Source of the DNA: DASUPK01 sp963736685
GTDB lineage: Bacteria > Actinomycetota > Thermoleophilia > Solirubrobacterales > 70-9
NCBI GenBank assembly: GCA_963736685.1
Contig: CAVTPZ010000013.1
Location: 1 to 64,000 of the forward strand
Length of the DNA: 64,000 nucleotides
Direction: 5' to 3'
Below, piece after piece: positions 44,997 to 53,936 of the stretch. The stretch's first letter is position 1. Each line of letters begins with the position of its first letter. The translations under genes were made by a program, and so were the position numbers. The notes under the pieces are model-generated. The model was not told the origin of the DNA and did not search any database. It saw only the letters and a program-made list of their open reading frames with translations.

Positions 44997-45589
44997 ACGC
45001 TCACCGTCCTCAGCGCCCCGAGCACCGCGGCGTGCACGGAGTCGCGGCCGCCGTCCGCGTCCACGACCCGCACCCGCTCGGGATGCCGCCGCGCGACCTC
45101 GTCGTACCCCTGCGCGACCAGGCGCTGCAGCTCGATCCCCTCCTCCTCGAAGCGATCGGCCTTGCGCCGGCCGATCCGCCTCGCGGCGCGGTCCGGGTCG
45201 ATTCGCAGCAGGATCGTCAGGTCCGGCCAGACGCCGCCTGTGGCCAGATCGCAGATCTCCTCGACCCGCTCGCCGCCCAGGCCGCGCGCGACGCCCTGGT
45301 AGGCGACGCTCGAGTCACTGAAGCGGTCGCAGACGACGTCCCGGCCGCTCTCGAGCGCCGGGCCCACCACCTCCGCGATCAACTCGGCGCGGGCGGCGCA
45401 GAAGAGCAGGAGCTCGGCCAGCGGATCGAGCTCCAGCTTCGGGTCCTTGAGCAGGCCGCGAATTCGCTCGCCCGCGTCAGTCCCGCCGGGCTCGCGCACG
45501 AGGACCACGCCGTCGCCGAGCGCCTTCGCCAGGAGCTTGGCCTGCGTGGTCTTGCCGGATCCGTCGATTCCCTCGAGCGAGATGAACAT
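44993..45589 (-). CDS. tmk: Thymidylate kinase
   Basis: 198 residues from the Met at 45589 (MFISLEGIDGSGKTTQAKLL), preferred because the Walker A GxDGSGKTT begins right there; an upstream start at 45628 would add 13 residues. The DRY-type motif is DVVCDRFSDSSVAYQGVARG, and LTILLRIDPDRAARRIGRRK is the LID region. It phosphorylates dTMP to dTDP. Operon with holB. Confidence 0.92.
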   Translation of the reverse strand: MFISLEGIDGSGKTTQAKLLAKALGDGVVLVREPGGTDAGERIRGLLKDPKLELDPLAELLLFCAARAELIAEVVGPALESGRDVVCDRFSDSSVAYQGVARGLGGERVEEICDLATGGVWPDLTILLRIDPDRAARRIGRRKADRFEEEGIELQRLVAQGYDEVARRHPERVRVVDADGGRDSVHAAVLGALRTVSV

Positions 45590-45752
45590 CGCCGCTCCCA
45601 GGCTAACCACCGCCACCCTCCATCCCACGGATGTCCTGTGGGACTACCTGCAATCCGCGTGTTTTTCCGGGGCCGCGGATGGGTAGCGCGGGGTTACGCG
45701 CGGATGGTGGCCAGGAGAGGGTGGCGGGGCGGTACCGGAGTCGAGCCGAGTG

Positions 45753-45779
45753 CGGCGGGAATCGATCGGGTTCCCGCCG
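45753..45779 (-). terminator. Stem-loop downstream of topA
   Basis: CGGCGGGAA (45753-45761) pairs perfectly with TTCCCGCCG (45771-45779) around a 9-base loop. It lies 35 bp past the topA stop on the minus strand. The remaining space to the tmk start (45590-45752) shows no gene I can support. Confidence 0.5.
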
Positions 45780-45813
45780 TGGCCGACTCGCCGCGCAGGG
45801 GGAGAGGAAGCTG

Positions 45814-48249
45814 CTAGCTCTTTGCGCGGGGCTTGGCCTTTGAGCCGTTGCCCGACTTGGAACCGGCCTTCTTCGCGCCGTTCTTGGCCTTGTCCCCGTT
45901 GCCGCGGGCGCGCTTGACCTTGGTCGCGGACGCCTGTCCCGCGATCTTCTCGGCCTCCTTGACGGCCTCGTCGGCACTCGCGGCGTCCTTCCCATCAGCC
46001 TCGCCGTCCTTGGCGGCGGCTTCGGCGGCCTCCTTGGCCGCCTTGGCGGCCTCGCGCTCTGCCCGGCGGGCCTTCATCTCCGCCATGGAGGGGCACTCGT
46101 CGTTCAGGCAGAGCTTCCACGGGCGCCCGCGCCAGGGCACGACCTGGAGACGCGGGGTGCGGCCGCAGACCGAGCAGACCTCCTCGATCTTGTAGAGGCC
46201 GCGAACCCGCTGCGGCAGCGGGAAGGTCGTGTCGCAGGAATCGGGCGAGTCGGGATTGTCGCCGTCCCAACCGGAGCAGCCGACGAAACGCTTGCCCGAC
46301 TTGCGCGCCTTGATGATCCGCAGCAGGTGCGGCGAGCCGTCCTCCTGCTTGCGGCCCGCCTCCTCGCAGACGATGCAGGGACCGAGGATGCGGTCCTGGT
46401 CCATGCCGGCCCAGACCTCGCGGGCGAACTTTCGCCACTTCGCATCCTCGTCCTCGGTCTTGACGTCGTCGCCCATCTCGTCGAAGGCCGAGCGGAGCAT
46501 GTCGCGGCTGTCCCGGAGAACCTCGTCCTTGGTCATCTCGCCGGCGGCGATCTGGTCCATCTCCGCCTCCATCTCGGCGGTCATGTCGGGCGTCGCCATG
46601 CGCGGCACGTAGTTCTCGAAGGCCTTCGACATCGCGATCCCGGTCTCGGAGGGCTCCGGCGGGTTGTTGAAGACGTAGCCACGGTCGTAGAGCTTCTGGA
46701 TGATGTCCGCGCGGGTCGCCTTGGTGCCCAGGCCGGCCTCCTCCATCATCTCGATCAGCTTGCCCTGGCTGATCCGCGGCGGCGGCGGGGTCTCCTTGCC
46801 CTCCAGGTCGACGCTCTCGATCGTGAGCTCCTGTCCCTCCTCGAGCTTCGGGATCTCGGTGTCCGCCGAGCGGGCGTAGGTGTAGATGGCCGCGAAGCCC
46901 GGGTCCACGACGACGGAGCCGCGCACGAAGTAGGTCTCGCCTGATTCCGCCGAGCTGGTCCCCCTCGCGGTCTCGATGTTCGCGCGCGTCCCCTCGCTGA
47001 TCATCGGTGGCGAGAAGGTGGCGAGGAAACGGCGGGTGACGAGCTCGTAGACCTTTCGATGGGCCTCCGAGCGCGCCTCGAGCCGGACCGGGTTGACGGC
47101 CTGCGTCGGATAGATCGGCGGGTGGTCGGTGGTCTCCTTCTTGCCGCGAGTCGCCTCGAGCTCGCGCCCGTCGAGCAGGAACTCAGCGGCCTTGAAGTCA
47201 TCGACCGCGACCAGTTGCTTGACCAGTTCCTTGGTGTCGAGGGACCTCGGATAGACGGTGTTGTCGGTACGCGGATAGGAGATGTAGCCGTCCATGTAGA
47301 GGTCCTCCGCGATCCGCATCGCCCGCGAGGGCGTGATGCCGAGGCGGCTGGACGCGTCGGTGGTGAAGGCGGTGGTGTTGAGCGGCGTCGGCGGCTTGCG
47401 GGTGTTCTTCCGCGCCGTGATCTCCTTGACCGTGCCCGGCGTCTTCGAGTTCTCCACGGCGGCCTTGGCCTCAGCCTCCTCCCAGAACTTGTCGGTCGCG
47501 TGCTCGGCCACGAAGTTGCCGTCGGGGTGGGCGAAGCTGGCGGTGACCTCCCAGAACGGGACGGGCTCGTGCGCGCGGCGCTCCAGCTCGCGCTGCACGA
47601 TCAGGCCGAGTGTCGGGCTCTGGACGCGGCCGACCGAGAGGAAGTTGGAGCCGAAGCGGCGGGTGGCCATCGAGACCGACCGCGTCAGGGTGGCGCCCCA
47701 GATCAGGTCCATGTCCTGACGCGCGGCGCCGGCGTTGGCCAGCGGCATCGAGAGCTCGTCGAGCTCGTTGAAGGCACGCTCGATCTCGTCCTTGGTGAGG
47801 GCGGAGTAGCGGGCGCGCCTCACGGGAGTCCCGTCCTCGTGGACGCCCTCGGCGGTGGCGAGGTCCGGGTTAGCCTCGACGATCTCCTGCAGGGCCTCGA
47901 GCCCGATCAGCTCGCCCTCGCGGTCATAGTCCGTCGCGATCACGAGATCGTCGGCGTCGGCGGCGACCTTCTTCAGTGCGCGGACGACGTTCTTGTCCGT
48001 CGGCTCCTTGATCAGGTCGGCGTCGATCAGGTCGCGCGGATTGGTCTGCTGCCAGTTGTTGTAGGACTCGGGGAAGGCGGGATTGAGGACGTGACCCTTG
48101 AGGCCGATCGTCATCTGATCGACGCCGCTCTCGTCGGTCCACTCGTAGAAGGGCGTCTTGAAGGAGGCGCCCTCCTTGGCGGTTCCGCCGCTCAGGATCT
48201 CGGCGATCTTCTTCGCGCTGTTGTTCTTCTCGGTGACTATCAGTCGCAT
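45814..48249 (-). CDS. topA: DNA topoisomerase I, archaeal-type architecture
   Basis: 811 residues from MRLIVTEKNNSAKKIAEILS (48249), a Toprim opening more like archaeal TopA than the VESPAKA form of most bacteria. Toprim acidic motif: VIATDYDREGELIGLEALQE. Catalytic Tyr about residue 325 in YMDGYISYPRTDNTVYP. QDMDLIWGATLTRSVSMATR and LSVGRVQSPTLGLIVQRELE are core motifs. C-terminal Cys pairs (GPCIVCEEAG, VCSVCGRTP, LCLNDEC) form zinc ribbons. They are followed by a Lys/Ala-rich tail of some 90 residues (KKAGSKSGNGSKAKPRAKS), typical of actinobacterial TopA. It relaxes negative supercoils. Confidence 0.88.
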   Translation of the reverse strand: MRLIVTEKNNSAKKIAEILSGGTAKEGASFKTPFYEWTDESGVDQMTIGLKGHVLNPAFPESYNNWQQTNPRDLIDADLIKEPTDKNVVRALKKVAADADDLVIATDYDREGELIGLEALQEIVEANPDLATAEGVHEDGTPVRRARYSALTKDEIERAFNELDELSMPLANAGAARQDMDLIWGATLTRSVSMATRRFGSNFLSVGRVQSPTLGLIVQRELERRAHEPVPFWEVTASFAHPDGNFVAEHATDKFWEEAEAKAAVENSKTPGTVKEITARKNTRKPPTPLNTTAFTTDASSRLGITPSRAMRIAEDLYMDGYISYPRTDNTVYPRSLDTKELVKQLVAVDDFKAAEFLLDGRELEATRGKKETTDHPPIYPTQAVNPVRLEARSEAHRKVYELVTRRFLATFSPPMISEGTRANIETARGTSSAESGETYFVRGSVVVDPGFAAIYTYARSADTEIPKLEEGQELTIESVDLEGKETPPPPRISQGKLIEMMEEAGLGTKATRADIIQKLYDRGYVFNNPPEPSETGIAMSKAFENYVPRMATPDMTAEMEAEMDQIAAGEMTKDEVLRDSRDMLRSAFDEMGDDVKTEDEDAKWRKFAREVWAGMDQDRILGPCIVCEEAGRKQEDGSPHLLRIIKARKSGKRFVGCSGWDGDNPDSPDSCDTTFPLPQRVRGLYKIEEVCSVCGRTPRLQVVPWRGRPWKLCLNDECPSMAEMKARRAEREAAKAAKEAAEAAAKDGEADGKDAASADEAVKEAEKIAGQASATKVKRARGNGDKAKNGAKKAGSKSGNGSKAKPRAKS

Positions 48250-48293
48250 TTGGCACTCCACGGTAGCCGCGACAGGGGATGACCCCCTACATA

Positions 48294-48324
48294 TAGGGCG
48301 GCCGATGGTCTTTCGGCGGCCCTA
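48294..48324 (+). promoter_or_regulatory. Stem-loop in the topA/epimerase intergenic region
   Basis: TAGGGCGGCCG (48294-48304) pairs with CGGCGGCCCTA (48314-48324) with a single mismatch. A GGGG-ATGA-CCCC hairpin lies just before it. Both sit in the 5' region between divergent topA and the epimerase. A role in control of topA is possible but not shown. Confidence 0.3.
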
Positions 48325-48389
48325 GCGGTCGGCGAGAGTAGCAGGGGGCTATCGGGTGCCCGACATGTCGTACCCATAGGCTCACCTGC

Positions 48390-49331
48390 GTGAAATCGGT
48401 GGTGACAGGCGGCGCCGGGTTCATCGGTTCGCACCTGGTGGATGCTTTGACGGCGCGCGGGGACGAGGTTCTTGTGCTCGACGACCTCTCGAGCGGCAAG
48501 CGCGAGAACCTGGCGGGAGCCCTGGAGGCGGGCGCCAAGCTCACCGAACTCGACGTGGCCGACGCCCAGGCGGTCTTCGCCGCGATCGAGGAGTTCGGCC
48601 CGGAGAGCGTCTTCCATCTGGCTGCCCAGATCGACGTTCGGCGCTCGATGGAAGATCCGGGATTCGACGCCCGGCTGAACGTGGTGGGCACCGTGAACGT
48701 GCTCGAGGGCGCCGCCCGGGCGGGCGCCTCGCGCCTGCTCTTCACCTCCACCGGGGGGGCCATATATGGAGAGGGGGCCGAGCGGACGAGCGAGCTTCCC
48801 TTCGCCGAGACCGCCCGTTGCGAGCCGTTCTCCATCTACGGCCAGAGCAAGCTGGCCGCGGAGGGCTACCTCGACCTCTATTCCCGCACGCGAGAGCTCC
48901 CGGCGGGGACCCTCCGCCTGGGCAACGTCTACGGGCCGCGCCAGGACCCGGCCACCGAGGCGGGCGTGGTGGCGATCTTCTGCTCTCTGGCGCGGGATGG
49001 CGGGCGCCCGACGGTCTTCGGCACGGGTGAGCAGACGCGCGACTACATCCACGTCGCCGACGTCGTCGACGGCCTGCTCGCCCTCGAGGGAAGTGAGGAG
49101 CGCGGGCCAATCAACGCCGGAACCGGCGTCGAGACCTCCGTGCTGCAGCTGGCCGAGCACATCGGCCGGTTCGCCGGGCGCGATGACTTCGAACCCGAGC
49201 CGGCGCCCGCCCGCGCGGGCGAGATCGAACGTACCGTGCTCGACACCAAGCTCGCCGCCGATCGGCTCGGCTGGCAGGCCCAGCGCACCATCGCTGACGG
49301 CCTGGAGCAGACGCTCGCGGCCGAGGCCTGA
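48390..49331 (+). CDS. NAD-dependent sugar-nucleotide epimerase/dehydratase (UDP-glucose 4-epimerase-like)
   Basis: 313 residues from GTG 48390. SDR N-terminus: MKSVVTGGAGFIGSHLVDAL, then VLDDLSSGKRENLAGALEAG. The catalytic Thr/Ser lies in LLFTSTGGAIYGEGAERTSE, and FSIYGQSKLAAEGYLDLYSR holds the YxxxK. RLGNVYGPRQDPATEAGVVA and GTGEQTRDYIHVADVVDGLL are GalE-like signatures. C4 epimerisation of UDP-glucose/galactose or their N-acetyl forms is the default reading. The gene is apart from the main glycan locus. Confidence 0.82.
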   Translation: MKSVVTGGAGFIGSHLVDALTARGDEVLVLDDLSSGKRENLAGALEAGAKLTELDVADAQAVFAAIEEFGPESVFHLAAQIDVRRSMEDPGFDARLNVVGTVNVLEGAARAGASRLLFTSTGGAIYGEGAERTSELPFAETARCEPFSIYGQSKLAAEGYLDLYSRTRELPAGTLRLGNVYGPRQDPATEAGVVAIFCSLARDGGRPTVFGTGEQTRDYIHVADVVDGLLALEGSEERGPINAGTGVETSVLQLAEHIGRFAGRDDFEPEPAPARAGEIERTVLDTKLAADRLGWQAQRTIADGLEQTLAAEA

Positions 49332-49351
49332 GCACCTCTAACCTCTGGGCC

Positions 49352-50104
49352 ATGCCTGCAGCGGCCTTCGAGGGCAAGGAGTGTGTCTGCCAGTTCAAGC
49401 GCGGGATCTGCGACCAGACCTGCGTTCGGGACATGCTCGAGACGCCTTTCTACATGGCCTGCCTGAAGCTGAAGGGCCGGCGCTGCCTCGTGGTCGGCGG
49501 CGGCGACGTCGCGCTGGAGAAGGTCGAGGGGCTGCTCCTCTCCGAGGGCGACGTCCACGTCGTCGCACCCGAGGCCATCTCCGAGCTCGCCACCTACGCC
49601 GCTGAGGGCTCGATCACCTGGGACGAACGGGCCTTCGTCGACGGCGACCTCGACGGCTCCTTCCTGGCGATCGCCGCGACCAACGACACCGACGTCAACA
49701 TCACAGTCCACGACGGCGCGGAGCGCCGGACGATGCTGGTCAACGTCGTCGACGTGCCGCCGCTCTGCAACTTCATCCTGCCCGCGATCGAGCGCTCCGG
49801 CCCGCTGGCGATCGCGATCTCCACCGCCGGCGCCTCCCCCGCGCTCGCCAAGCGGATGAAGCGTGAGATCGCCGCCTCCTACGGCGAGCCGTACGCCCGC
49901 CTCGCGGTGATCCTCAACGATCACCGCGGCTGGGCCAAGGGGACCCTCCCCACCTATCAGGACCGCAAGGAGTTCTTCGAGGGGATCGTCAACGGCGACC
50001 CCGATCCGATCGAGCTGATCAAGCAGGGACGAGAGGACGAGGTCCAGCGGCTGATCGAAGAGCGCAAGGGGAAGTTCGCTGCCGCGCTCGGCGCCTCCGC
50101 CTAG
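49352..50104 (+). CDS. Precorrin-2 dehydrogenase / sirohydrochlorin ferrochelatase (CysG N-terminal/Met8 type)
   Basis: 250 residues. An unusual Cys-rich N-terminal segment (KECVCQFKRGICDQTCVRDM) precedes the Rossmann domain MACLKLKGRRCLVVGGGDVA. FLAIAATNDTDVNITVHDGA and CNFILPAIERSGPLAIAIST with GASPALAKRMKREIAASYGE are the siroheme synthase middle and dimerisation segments. It makes sirohydrochlorin from precorrin-2, and in many homologues siroheme. The four N-terminal Cys could bind metal, which is not standard for Met8/CysG. It may feed the B12 cofactor for the class II reductase or siroheme (inference). Confidence 0.8.
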   Translation: MPAAAFEGKECVCQFKRGICDQTCVRDMLETPFYMACLKLKGRRCLVVGGGDVALEKVEGLLLSEGDVHVVAPEAISELATYAAEGSITWDERAFVDGDLDGSFLAIAATNDTDVNITVHDGAERRTMLVNVVDVPPLCNFILPAIERSGPLAIAISTAGASPALAKRMKREIAASYGEPYARLAVILNDHRGWAKGTLPTYQDRKEFFEGIVNGDPDPIELIKQGREDEVQRLIEERKGKFAAALGASA

Positions 50105-50907
50105 TTTTTCGTCCCCCTGATCAGCAGGTACTCGTTCGAGGAGCTCCAGCCCTCGTCGGCCTGGTTGCTCTCGGTGTAGAGCTTCATCAGGTCGTCGCGG
50201 AGCGGCTCCCACTTGCCCTCCGGCTCCAGCAGCGCCTTCGACGCCACGATCGGGGGGAGATCCCGTTCCATCTCCGCGAAGAAGTCCTCCACTGAATCGG
50301 CCTTGAACTCGACGGTCGTGCGCTCGAGGTCGAGGTCCACTCCCGTGCCCTCGAAGAGCTGGCGCACGTGATCCTCGCTTCCCCAAAGAATCGGCGGCTG
50401 GAAGCCCTCAGGAGGCGGCGGCCGGTGCTTGGCGATGGCGATGAACATCCCCCCGATGTTCCCGTTGGGAGTCCAGGCGCAGATGGCGATCCGTCCGCCC
50501 GGCTTCAGCACTCGGGCGATTTCCTGGGCCTCCGCGCGCTGGTCCGGCACGAACATGCAGCCGAACACCGACGTGACGACGTCGAAGCTCGCGTCGTCGA
50601 AGGGCAGCTTCTGGGCATCGCCCTCTATCCACTCGATCTCGACGCCGGCCTCCTGCGCGGCGGCCTTGCCCGCTTCGAGCAGTGACGGGGTCAGGTCGAT
50701 GCCCGTCACCTTTGCTCCGGTCTCAGCCGCCGGGATGGTCGCGTTGCCGTTGCCACAGGCGACGTCCAGGACGACATCGTCGCCGGTCACGCCGGCGGCC
50801 TCGACGGCCCCCCGTCCCACGGTCGCAATCGTGTACATCGCCGACGCGTAGTCGCCGGAGGACCACAGGTTCCGCGCCTGCTGCTGCGCCTCGGTCAGTT
50901 CAGCCAT
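50101..50907 (-). CDS. SAM-dependent methyltransferase
   Basis: 268 residues. Core: DDVVLDVACGNGNATIPAAE (motif I), VTGIDLTPSLLEAGKAAAQE, WIEGDAQKLPFDDASFDVVT, IARVLKPGGRIAICAWTPNG. It resembles the class of small-molecule/quinone C- or O-methyltransferases found widely in actinobacteria. The stop codons of this gene and the convergent siroheme gene share the bases CTAG (50101-50104). The substrate is unknown. Confidence 0.82.
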   Translation of the reverse strand: MAELTEAQQQARNLWSSGDYASAMYTIATVGRGAVEAAGVTGDDVVLDVACGNGNATIPAAETGAKVTGIDLTPSLLEAGKAAAQEAGVEIEWIEGDAQKLPFDDASFDVVTSVFGCMFVPDQRAEAQEIARVLKPGGRIAICAWTPNGNIGGMFIAIAKHRPPPPEGFQPPILWGSEDHVRQLFEGTGVDLDLERTTVEFKADSVEDFFAEMERDLPPIVASKALLEPEGKWEPLRDDLMKLYTESNQADEGWSSSNEYLLIRGTKN

Positions 50908-50957
50908 CGTTCCCCTCCTCGATCGGTTTGGGGAAACCGTCTCACAACTCCGGGCTC

Positions 50958-51701
50958 CTATTCGACGTCGCGCTCGGCCAGCAGCGTCGCGCCGGCCCCG
51001 AAAAGCGCCCCGATCCAGACGAGCATCACGGCCACCGCGGGCACGGCGGCGAGGAAATCGACCTTCTCCATCCCGACATCGTCGGGACTGACCCCCTGGA
51101 TCGCATTGGGCAGGGCCCCGGTCGGGCTGAACGTCTCGACCTTGGGCGCGAACTGGGCGATGACCGGGTCGACGACGAACGCCGCAAGCAGGATCCCGAC
51201 GATCGCAACCGGCTGGTTGCGGACCAGCGATCCGATCCCCACCCCGAACGCACCGAGCAGCGCCGCGGCGCCGGCGTTCCGTGCGATCAGCTCGAGCAGG
51301 TCGCCGAAATCGGGGGTCGGCAGGCTGCGCGCCTCGAGGATCGCGAAGCCCACGATCGCGACGGAGATCGAGATGGCGAGGGAGAGCAGCGCCCCGGCGG
51401 CAGCGAAGGCGAACGTCTTGGCCGCCAGAAAACGGGTCCGGTCCGGAGCGGCGAGCAGGGAGCCGGTGATCGTCCGATGGCGCCATTCGCCGGTGATCCC
51501 CACGATCGCGAGGATCATGATGAAGAGGGTGCTGGCGTCGTTTTGAAAGACGTCGTCGAGAACACTGTCCTTCGTCGGCTCGCCGATCGAGGCGGTGAGG
51601 ATCGTGAGCAGCAGCGAGATGACGATCGCGACCGCGGAGAGCGCGATGAAGGTGCGCGTGGTGCGGAGCTTGATCAGCTCCGCCTCGAGGAGCGGCCTCA
51701 C
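50958..51701 (-). CDS. ABC-2 type transporter permease
   Basis: 247 residues with about six hydrophobic segments (ALSAVAIVISLLLTILTASI, LFIMILAIVGITGEW, GALLSLAISISVAIVGFAIL, AVAVMLVWIGALFGAGATLL). The N-terminal LLEAELIKLRTTRTF is typical of ABC-2 permeases fused to multidrug/bacteriocin-type exporters. It overlaps the ATPase gene by 4 bp. Export substrate unknown. Confidence 0.85.
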   Translation of the reverse strand: MRPLLEAELIKLRTTRTFIALSAVAIVISLLLTILTASIGEPTKDSVLDDVFQNDASTLFIMILAIVGITGEWRHRTITGSLLAAPDRTRFLAAKTFAFAAAGALLSLAISISVAIVGFAILEARSLPTPDFGDLLELIARNAGAAALLGAFGVGIGSLVRNQPVAIVGILLAAFVVDPVIAQFAPKVETFSPTGALPNAIQGVSPDDVGMEKVDFLAAVPAVAVMLVWIGALFGAGATLLAERDVE

Positions 51702-52591
51702 TCGCTTCCCTCGGTGAGCTCGAAGAACGCCTCTTCGAGGGAGCGCGACACGGCGCCCAGCTCGGTCAGCGGGATCCGCTCCTCGTTCGCGAGCCTCCCG
51801 ACCGCCTCGCCCGGAGTCCCGTGGACGATCAGACCGCCCTCGGGACTGCGCGTCACGCGCAGTCCCGCCCTCTCCAGGGCACCGGCCAGTCGGTCGTCAT
51901 CGGCGGACCGGACCCGCGTCACCGGGCCTTCCGGGGAGCCGAGCACGCTCTCGAGCGGTCCGCTGGCGCGCATCACGCCGTGCGCGATGACGACGACGTC
52001 GTCGACGCTCTGCGCGACCTCGGAGAGCAGGTGGCTCGAGACGAGCACCGCCCGGCCCTTCCCGGCCTGTGTCCGGAGCAGGTCGCGGATCCAGCGGATC
52101 CCGGGAGGGTCGAGGCCGTTCGCCGGCTCGTCCAGGATCAGTACCTCAGGGTCGCCGAGCAGCGCGGCCGCGATCGCCAGGCGCTGCCGCATGCCCATCG
52201 AATACCCCTTGACGCGCCGGTGAGCCGCCGACGACAGCCCCACCTCTTCCAGCACCTTGTCGACACGCTCAGGCGGGTGCTCCCCCGCCGCGGCGAGGAT
52301 CCGCAGGTGGTTGCGGCCGCTGCGACCTGGGTGGAAGCTCGCGTCTTCCAGCACCGCCCCGACCTCGGCGCTCGGGTGATCGAGATCGCCGTAGCGGCGG
52401 CCATCGAAGGTGGCCGTGCCGCCATCCGAGTGAACGAGGCCGAGCAGCATTCGCAGGGTCGTGCTCTTTCCGGCGCCGTTCGGGCCGAGGAATCCGGTGA
52501 CGCGCCCAGCGGAGACCTCGAAGGAGAGATCGGACACGGCCTGCACGCTGCCGAAGCGCTTGCTGACGCCGTTGATCTCGATCGCAGCCAA
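51698..52591 (-). CDS. ABC transporter ATP-binding protein
   Basis: 297 residues. Walker A in VTGFLGPNGAGKSTTLRMLL, Q-loop region, signature VKGYSMGMRQRLAIAAALLG, Walker B in DPEVLILDEPANGLDPPGIR, and H-loop in RAVLVSSHLLSEVAQSVDDV. The about 75-residue C-terminal extension (RVRSADDDRLAGALERAGLR) is the DUF4162-like tail of antibiotic/multidrug exporters. Energises the permease encoded next to it. Confidence 0.9.
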   Translation of the reverse strand: MAAIEINGVSKRFGSVQAVSDLSFEVSAGRVTGFLGPNGAGKSTTLRMLLGLVHSDGGTATFDGRRYGDLDHPSAEVGAVLEDASFHPGRSGRNHLRILAAAGEHPPERVDKVLEEVGLSSAAHRRVKGYSMGMRQRLAIAAALLGDPEVLILDEPANGLDPPGIRWIRDLLRTQAGKGRAVLVSSHLLSEVAQSVDDVVVIAHGVMRASGPLESVLGSPEGPVTRVRSADDDRLAGALERAGLRVTRSPEGGLIVHGTPGEAVGRLANEERIPLTELGAVSRSLEEAFFELTEGSE

Positions 52592-52607
52592 AGGACAGCC
52601 GCGCGCG

Positions 52608-53417
52608 CTAGCTTGCGGGCAGCGCGTAGACCGCGACAGCTACGTACTGGACGGCGGCGGCTGCGATCACGAGGATGTGGAAGATCTCGTGGTAGCCGAA
52701 CACCTGCGGCCGCGGATCGGGCTTGCGTCGCGCGTACACGACCGCTCCGGCCGTGTAGAGGATGCCGCCGAGGGCGATCAGGCCGACACCCACGGGGCCG
52801 ATCTCGTTCCAGAGCTGCGGCAGGCTGACGATCGCCACCCAGCCGGTGCTCAGGTAGATCACCGTGGTGACCCAGTAGGGGGCGGTGATCCAGACAAGGT
52901 TGAGGATGAGGCCGGCCAGGGCCGTGGCCCAGACGACGATCAGGACCACGTCCGCCAGCGTCCCGTGCATGACGAGCAGGGCGAAGGGTGTGTAGGTGCC
53001 GGCGATGAAGACGAAGATCATCGTGTGGTCGAGCCGGCGCATCCACTGCCGCACCTCCGGCGTCCAGGTGACCCGGTGGTAGAGCGCGCTGGTGCCGAGC
53101 ATCGCCGAGAGGGAGAAGGCATAGATCGACATCGCGATCACGGCCGTGGTGCCACTGGCCGCGAGGACCAGGGCCGCGCCGGCGCCCAGCGAGACGAAGA
53201 AGGCCCACTGATGGGAGACGCCGCGCAGCCGCGGCTTCTGCGAGAGCTTGTGGGCGGCGGCCGCAGCGGCCAGCGCGGCGGTCTCGCGGGCGGCGGAAAC
53301 CTGCTTGCTCGCCGCATCGCGGGCCGCGCCAAGTCGCTCACCGGCAGCACCGGCTGCATCGCGCGCGGCCCCGAGCGGATCGGAGCCTGACTGCGTTCCA
53401 TCGGACGCCATCTCCAC
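52608..53417 (-). CDS. Hemolysin III/PAQR-family membrane protein
   Basis: 269 residues. An Ala-rich N-terminal helix region of 65 residues (GAAGERLGAARDAASKQVSA) is unusual for the family. Seven hydrophobic segments follow. PAQR marks: RGVSHQWAFFVSLGAGAALV, the Ser/His and Asp-rich LGTSALYHRVTW and MRRLDHTMIFVFIAGTYTPF, and VFGYHEIFHILVIAAAAVQY (HxxxH metal site). Bacterial members are of uncertain function (membrane homeostasis, zinc-dependent hydrolase). The start is one of two Met (53417 or 53411). Confidence 0.85.
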   Translation of the reverse strand: MEMASDGTQSGSDPLGAARDAAGAAGERLGAARDAASKQVSAARETAALAAAAAAHKLSQKPRLRGVSHQWAFFVSLGAGAALVLAASGTTAVIAMSIYAFSLSAMLGTSALYHRVTWTPEVRQWMRRLDHTMIFVFIAGTYTPFALLVMHGTLADVVLIVVWATALAGLILNLVWITAPYWVTTVIYLSTGWVAIVSLPQLWNEIGPVGVGLIALGGILYTAGAVVYARRKPDPRPQVFGYHEIFHILVIAAAAVQYVAVAVYALPAS

Positions 53418-53464
53418 GCAACCATAGTCGCCGGGCGGTCCCGCAGCCGTTAGTGTCGCGGCGC

Positions 53465-53845
53465 GTGGCGCTGTTTGGGAACAAGGAGGAGAAGGCCGCT
53501 CAGGAAGAGGCGGCGCGGGCGGAGGCGGAACGCCTCGAGTCGCTCACGGCGGTTCAGTTCGCCGAGGTGCTCATGCCGGCCTTCGGTCCGAACGGCCCGA
53601 AACCTGGGAGCTACCTGAACCAGCTCCAGGTCGGGATGTGGCTGATGTCCTCGTTCCCCCGTGGGACCAAGTTCCTGACGGCCCTGAGGGAACCGATCAT
53701 GGAGGGGCTGCAGGTCCTCGAGAATGCCGACCTGATCGTCGGCAGAACCCGAGGGGGCGCCGCGTCCCTGCTCAAGGCGACCCGCCTCGGCGAGGAAGCC
53801 CTGGCCGAGGGCAACGTCGCGAAGTACCTGAGCCAGGGCACCTGA
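53465..53845 (+). CDS. Conserved protein of unknown function
   Basis: 126 residues from GTG 53465 (MALFGNKEEKAAQEEAARAE), chosen over GTG 53453 because this is the common form of such proteins. An N-terminal charged helix is followed by a compact domain with EVLMPAFGPNGPKPGSYLNQ and PIMEGLQVLENADLIVGRTR. No signal or membrane segment. I recall similar short proteins in actinobacteria, none with a function. Confidence 0.6.
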   Translation: MALFGNKEEKAAQEEAARAEAERLESLTAVQFAEVLMPAFGPNGPKPGSYLNQLQVGMWLMSSFPRGTKFLTALREPIMEGLQVLENADLIVGRTRGGAASLLKATRLGEEALAEGNVAKYLSQGT

Positions 53846-53885
53846 ACTAAGCGCCCTCGCCCGCCGGGATCCTCGCCGCACCAGG

Positions 53886-53929
53886 TTGTGGTCACTTCGG
53901 CTCGCCATGGCGGGCCTAACCGACCACAA
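53886..53929. terminator. Bidirectional stem-loop between convergent genes
   Basis: TTGTGGTC (53886-53893) pairs with GACCACAA (53922-53929). Inside this, CGCCATGGCG forms a second palindrome. It sits exactly between the two convergent stop codons, so it may terminate both. Confidence 0.5.
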
Positions 53930-53936
53930 GTTCGGA

